Under the pieces are notes generated by a model that saw only the letters and a program-made list of their open reading frames with translations, made no database searches and was not told the DNA's origin. Positions 5,682 to 7,196 of a stretch of DNA of 7,196 nt are shown piece by piece. Every line of letters begins with the position of its first letter. Positions within the stretch are counted from its first letter, which is position 1. The position numbers were made by a program, and so were the translations under genes. The stretch comes from Candidatus Fermentibacterota bacterium. Lineage in GTDB: Bacteria; JAFGKV01. The stretch spans positions 1-7,196 of the forward strand of contig JAFGKV010000023.1 of the NCBI GenBank assembly GCA_016928395.1. Reading direction: 5' to 3'.

Positions 5682-7196
5682 CGACGCTTCGTTTCCGCGA
5701 TTCTGATGACGGTTCTCATGGCAGCCGCTGGCAGCGCCCAGGTGAATGGCGTGGTCACCACGGTCGAGGGCAAGGAGGTGCTCACCGTGTGGGGAACCCA
5801 TCAGGAGCGAGCGCATGCCCATGGCTACCTGCTGGCACCCAAAGTGAAAGAGATGTTTGAGGACTACATCGTGGGGCGTGTCTGCTACGGGCAAGCCTCG
5901 GTATACAACTCACTACGATCCTTTTACCTGAGTCACTACGCGGTGGATGCGCCCTATGCAGACGAGGCTCAGGCTATGGTAGACGGAATCATGGCTTCGG
6001 GATTGGGCCTGCACAGCGCGGTGCTCAATCGCGACATGGATGCCACGGACCTTCTGGTGTGCAACGCCATCGTCGATCTGAGCCAGAGCTATGCGGGCCT
6101 GGCGACCATGGGATTGGGATGTTCCAGCCTCTCCAGCTGGGGATCCAGCACGGAGTCCGACTCCTCGCTGGGGGGCGCATTGGTCATCACCCGCCTCATG
6201 GACTGGGAGAACCACTCGACCCTGGCCCAGAATCATCTGATGATCGTGTCGCTGCCCTCCGAGGAAGACGAACAACCCTGGATCTCGTTGACTTTCCCCG
6301 CGTTCATCGGAGGGCTGTCGGCCGTTGCCGAGTCGGGCGTGGCGGCGTTCCTGAATGTCGGCAACAGGTGCAACTACGCGCTGGGCGAACCGTTCCAGCC
6401 CATTCTGTTTTCCGTTCGCTCAGGCATCGAGCGCCGCGACTATGACGGCGACGGAGTGCATACCCACAACGACATTCTGGCGGCCGTTGACGGGCGCAAT
6501 CGCTCCAGCGGAACCATCATCCACACGGTGGAGGGATTCGGATCAGCCTCATCACCGGTGATCATCGAGTGCAACAATGAGCGGGGTGTCGTGACGCGGG
6601 ATGTGACGGTCGACGATGATATCGCCGGAGAGAATCTGGCTGCTACGAATCACTTTCGCGTCTTGTACGACCCGGTCTACTGCAATCGATACCGCGCAAT
6701 AGCCGATTCCATGAATGCCAGCACCGCCGTCTCGGTTGAAAGAAGTTGGGATGTGATGGTACACGCGGGTGCCCAGTCCAACAACCTGCACGTCATCGAG
6801 TATGCTCCCACGCTCTCCCTCCTGAAGTGGGCAACCTCCGCGGTGGGAAGCCCTGCATACTTGCACGAGCCCGCCGCGTTCACCCTTGACCAGCTCTTCG
6901 AGCCCCCCGTGGCGGCTGAAACCGGGATCCCCGCGCGGCTTCGACTCGTGGCGGCGGCTCCGAATCCGTTCGCCACACGAACCTCGGTCGTGTTTTGTCT
7001 GCCGGCTGCATCCCAGTGCCGGCTTGCGGTATACCGCTTGGATGGGTCGATGCTGTCGGTGCTGCACGATGGGCAGCTGGACGCAGGGTCTCACCGCATC
7101 CAGTGGGATGACCCGGGCACTGGCAGTGGAACCTTCGTGCTTCGACTGGAGAGCGTGCTGGGCACGGCACACACGCGGGTTGTGCGCGTCAACTAG
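5679..7196 (+). CDS. Secreted C45-type Ntn hydrolase / acyltransferase-like protein with FlgD-like C-terminal domain
   Basis: A 505-residue exported protein. The signal peptide is residues 1-20 (cleavage likely after GSA, before QV). The N-terminal part has WGTHQERAHAHGYLLAPKV (38-56), typical of the C45 / acyl-CoA:6-APA acyltransferase and phospholipase B-like branch of the Ntn hydrolases. The expected nucleophile is C148 in MGLGCSS, where such enzymes cut themselves to expose an N-terminal Cys. R172 and D175 in TRLMDW keep the R-x-x-D spacing of the acid ceramidase/acyltransferase fold, and N324 in ATNHF fits the oxyanion asparagine. Together these suggest hydrolysis or transfer at an amide or ester bond; the substrate cannot be told. 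An acidic DYDGDGVHTHND loop (254-265) looks like a calcium site. A FlgD/type IX-like Ig domain ends the protein (about 420-505, APNPF motif). GTG 5679 is chosen for its ribosome binding site and the signal peptide. The TAG is the final codon of the window. Confidence 0.82.
   Translation: MRRFVSAILMTVLMAAAGSAQVNGVVTTVEGKEVLTVWGTHQERAHAHGYLLAPKVKEMFEDYIVGRVCYGQASVYNSLRSFYLSHYAVDAPYADEAQAMVDGIMASGLGLHSAVLNRDMDATDLLVCNAIVDLSQSYAGLATMGLGCSSLSSWGSSTESDSSLGGALVITRLMDWENHSTLAQNHLMIVSLPSEEDEQPWISLTFPAFIGGLSAVAESGVAAFLNVGNRCNYALGEPFQPILFSVRSGIERRDYDGDGVHTHNDILAAVDGRNRSSGTIIHTVEGFGSASSPVIIECNNERGVVTRDVTVDDDIAGENLAATNHFRVLYDPVYCNRYRAIADSMNASTAVSVERSWDVMVHAGAQSNNLHVIEYAPTLSLLKWATSAVGSPAYLHEPAAFTLDQLFEPPVAAETGIPARLRLVAAAPNPFATRTSVVFCLPAASQCRLAVYRLDGSMLSVLHDGQLDAGSHRIQWDDPGTGSGTFVLRLESVLGTAHTRVVRVN

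Noticed and set aside
6552-7172. 206-codon minus-strand open frame
   Set aside because: Antisense shadow of the Ntn hydrolase and its C-terminal domain.
1-7196. CRISPR arrays, tRNA or rRNA genes, complete insertion sequences, defence or biosynthetic clusters
   Set aside because: I saw no regularly spaced repeats, no tRNA-like cloverleaf, no transposase, integrase or nuclease motif, and no linked multi-gene system beyond the pairs described.

Overview
This 7.2 kb, GC-rich bacterial window has complete genes and no detectable tRNA, rRNA, CRISPR array or intact transposon. Two large secreted proteins end in an Ig-like domain of the FlgD / type IX sorting kind (motif 'APNPF' or similar, then a beta-sandwich ending in a short basic tail). 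This architecture is common in the FCB supergroup and related candidate phyla such as Eisenbacteria, Latescibacteria and WOR-3. With the high GC content, an Eisenbacteria-like organism is a reasonable guess, but it rests on domain style alone.

Layout: 1-208 is a gene-free leader. 209-469 (+) encodes a small YwbE-family protein that overlaps by 8 bases the start of 462-1769 (+), a tripeptide aminopeptidase (PepT) with all expected metal-site residues. 1770-2381 has no intact gene. Its first ~280 bases are anonymous sequence, followed by the 3' end of a DUF6265-like gene (about 2052-2255) with no start and no N-terminal half. 2382-3248 (+) encodes an unrecognised membrane-anchored protein. After a 161-base convergent gap comes 3410-5443 (-), a secreted M6-family (immune inhibitor A-like) zinc metalloprotease with PKD-like and FlgD-like C-terminal domains. 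A 235-base divergent promoter region separates it from 5679-7196 (+), a secreted Ntn-hydrolase of the C45 / acyltransferase type, also with a FlgD-like C-terminal domain. Its stop codon is the last three bases of the window.

Functionally, YwbE-PepT looks like a cytoplasmic two-gene unit with peptide breakdown as its only clear activity. The divergent pair looks like an exported hydrolase module: an extracellular endoprotease and an amidase/acyltransferase-like enzyme carrying the same class of C-terminal domain, so probably handled by the same export or surface-anchoring route. Both start codons are reassigned here to GTG codons with good ribosome binding sites, which turns long unlikely N-termini into clean signal peptides. 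I found no clear sign of a novel multi-gene system. The most interesting items are the divergent secreted pair, the Ca-loop-like insertion in the Ntn hydrolase, and the anonymous block joined to a gene remnant after pepT.
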